From: an uncultured Eubacteriales bacterium
GTDB taxonomy: Bacteria; Bacillota_A; Clostridia; Christensenellales; Aristaeellaceae
Reading direction: 5' to 3'
NCBI GenBank assembly: GCA_900553645.1
Contig: USEE01000089.1
Span: 1 to 6,201 of the forward strand
DNA: 6,201 nucleotides
The notes under the pieces are model-generated. The model worked only from the letters and a program-made list of their open reading frames with translations, searched no databases and was not told where the DNA came from. The position numbers were made by a program, and so were the translations under genes. Positions 5,569-6,201 of the stretch are shown piece after piece; positions within the stretch are counted from its first letter, which is position 1, and each line of letters begins with the position of its first letter.

Positions 5569-6201
5569 ATGAAGCTGGGCGTAGTCGGTCTGCCTAACGT
5601 GGGCAAGAGCACGCTGTTCAACGCGATAACCTGCGCGGGCGCGCAGGCGGCGAATTACCCTTTCTGCACAATCGAACCCAACACGGGCGTGGTGCCCGTG
5701 CCCGACGAGCGGCTGGACGTGCTGTGCGATATATTCAAGCCCCAGAAGCGCACGCCCGCCATGCTGGAATTCGTGGACATCGCGGGTCTGGTAAAGGGCG
5801 CGAGCCACGGCGAGGGTCTGGGCAACAAGTTCCTGTCCCATATCCGCGAGGTGGACGCGATAGTGCACGTCGTGCGCTGCTTTGAGGACGAAAACGTAAT
5901 TCACGTGGAGGGCAGCGTCGATCCCGCACGCGACATACAGATAATCGAAACCGAGCTGATACTGGCCGACATCGAGACGCTGCAAAAGCGCGCTGACAAG
6001 GCCGTCAAGTACAAGAAAAACGGCGACGCGCGCTATGCCGCCGACTACGCCTACTGGAACCTCTCGGCCGTGGAACTCTATGCCGCCTCGATGCGGCAGT
6101 ATGTCGCGATCATCCGTTCGCTCAAGGAGGTCGTCGACCGCCGCTTTTCGGAGGGCTATATCGCCAAGGGCGACGTGCTGATGATCGACGCACGGTTGAG
6201 C
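5569..6201 (+). CDS. ychF: YchF/OLA1-type ribosome-associated ATPase, N-terminal part; frame continues into a foreign segment
   Basis: Residues 1 to about 150 are clearly YchF (Obg-related; unlike most of that superfamily it hydrolyses ATP and associates with ribosomes). Visible motifs are P-loop GLPNVGKST (7-15), switch [13 protein letters not shown] (29-40, Thr34), switch [19 protein letters not shown] (70-86) and HVVRCFED (100-107). The start ATG at 5569 gives the family's usual MKLG beginning; GGAGG (5553-5557) lies 11 nt upstream, rather far. YchF is normally about 365 residues. Here, from about residue 151-160 onward, the expected coiled-coil region and the NxxE nucleotide-specificity motif do not appear. 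Instead the frame runs to the window edge as a TolC-like helix. Codon use changes at the same point. The first 150 residues are certain; the whole 211-residue frame is probably not a natural protein. Confidence 0.9.
   Translation, partial: MKLGVVGLPNVGKSTLFNAITCAGAQAANYPFCTIEPNTGVVPVPDERLDVLCDIFKPQKRTPAMLEFVDIAGLVKGASHGEGLGNKFLSHIREVDAIVHVVRCFEDENVIHVEGSVDPARDIQIIETELILADIETLQKRADKAVKYKKNGDARYAADYAYWNLSAVELYAASMRQYVAIIRSLKEVVDRRFSEGYIAKGDVLMIDARLS
6046..6201 (+). other. TolC-like outer-membrane efflux protein segment joined in frame to ychF
   Basis: Codons for residues 160-211 of the ychF frame give a helical stretch of the TolC family pattern: AYWNLSAVE, a central amphipathic helix, then [20 protein letters not shown] and ARLS. 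This matches the family layout of an AYxxL opening, a (R)RFxxG turn and a DVL start of the next helix. Leu codons are CTC 3, CTG 1, TTG 1 (versus CTG 12 of 12 before). Ile is ATC 4 of 4 (versus ATA 6, ATC 5, ATT 1 before). Ser is TCG 4 of 5 (versus none of 4 before). TolC proteins sit in the outer membrane, which the organism suggested by the rest of the window should lack. The boundary is approximate (6019-6060). Confidence 0.7.

Noticed and set aside
5563..5985. Minus-strand open frame opposite ychF
   Set aside because: It is antisense to the strongly conserved YchF coding sequence and has no motif or ribosome binding site.

Overview
The window reads like chromosomal DNA from an uncultured, fairly GC-rich member of the Firmicutes (Clostridia-like, probably gut-associated). 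The reasons are strong GGAGG-type ribosome binding sites, a lipoprotein with a short signal peptide, a clostridial-style YchF N-terminus, and a synonymous-codon habit of CTG for Leu, ATA with ATC for Ile and AGC for Ser. This placement is inference from style. No rRNA or marker comparison was possible.

Layout. On the minus strand, positions 1-1186 carry an amino-acid ABC transporter: a polar-amino-acid permease (1186 to 515) followed by its overlapping ATPase (528 to 1, cut by the window edge at the Walker B aspartate). A 280-bp divergent intergenic region (1187-1466) holds a good sigma-70-type promoter for the transporter (TTGATT-N17-TATAAT). It also holds an extended -10 promoter for the opposite direction and two sequences resembling ArgR operators. 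On the plus strand an aldo/keto reductase (1467-2420) and a cytoplasmic putative TIM-barrel glycosidase (2453-4531) form a two-gene unit that closes with a rho-independent terminator (4542-4578). A lipoprotein of unknown function (4664-5434) has its own promoter (TCGACA-N17-TAAAAT) and is followed by a long GC-rich hairpin. The last gene is the ribosome-associated ATPase ychF, starting at 5569.

Function. The transporter imports a polar amino acid, and its regulatory region makes arginine-linked control a reasonable guess. The reductase/glycosidase pair looks like an intracellular module that hydrolyses an imported glycoside and reduces or oxidises the released carbonyl compound; the substrate cannot be read from sequence.

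The most striking observation is at the right edge. The ychF reading frame stops resembling YchF at about residues 151-160 (about 6019-6048) and continues in frame, without a stop, as a segment that looks like the helical-hairpin repeat of a TolC-type outer-membrane efflux protein. Codon choice for Leu, Ile and Ser switches at the same place. TolC proteins belong to Gram-negative bacteria (the tail suggests Bacteroidales), so the simplest reading is a chimeric assembly joining two genomes, with a real fusion as the less likely alternative. I see no CRISPR array, tRNA, rRNA, insertion sequence or clearly new defence system.
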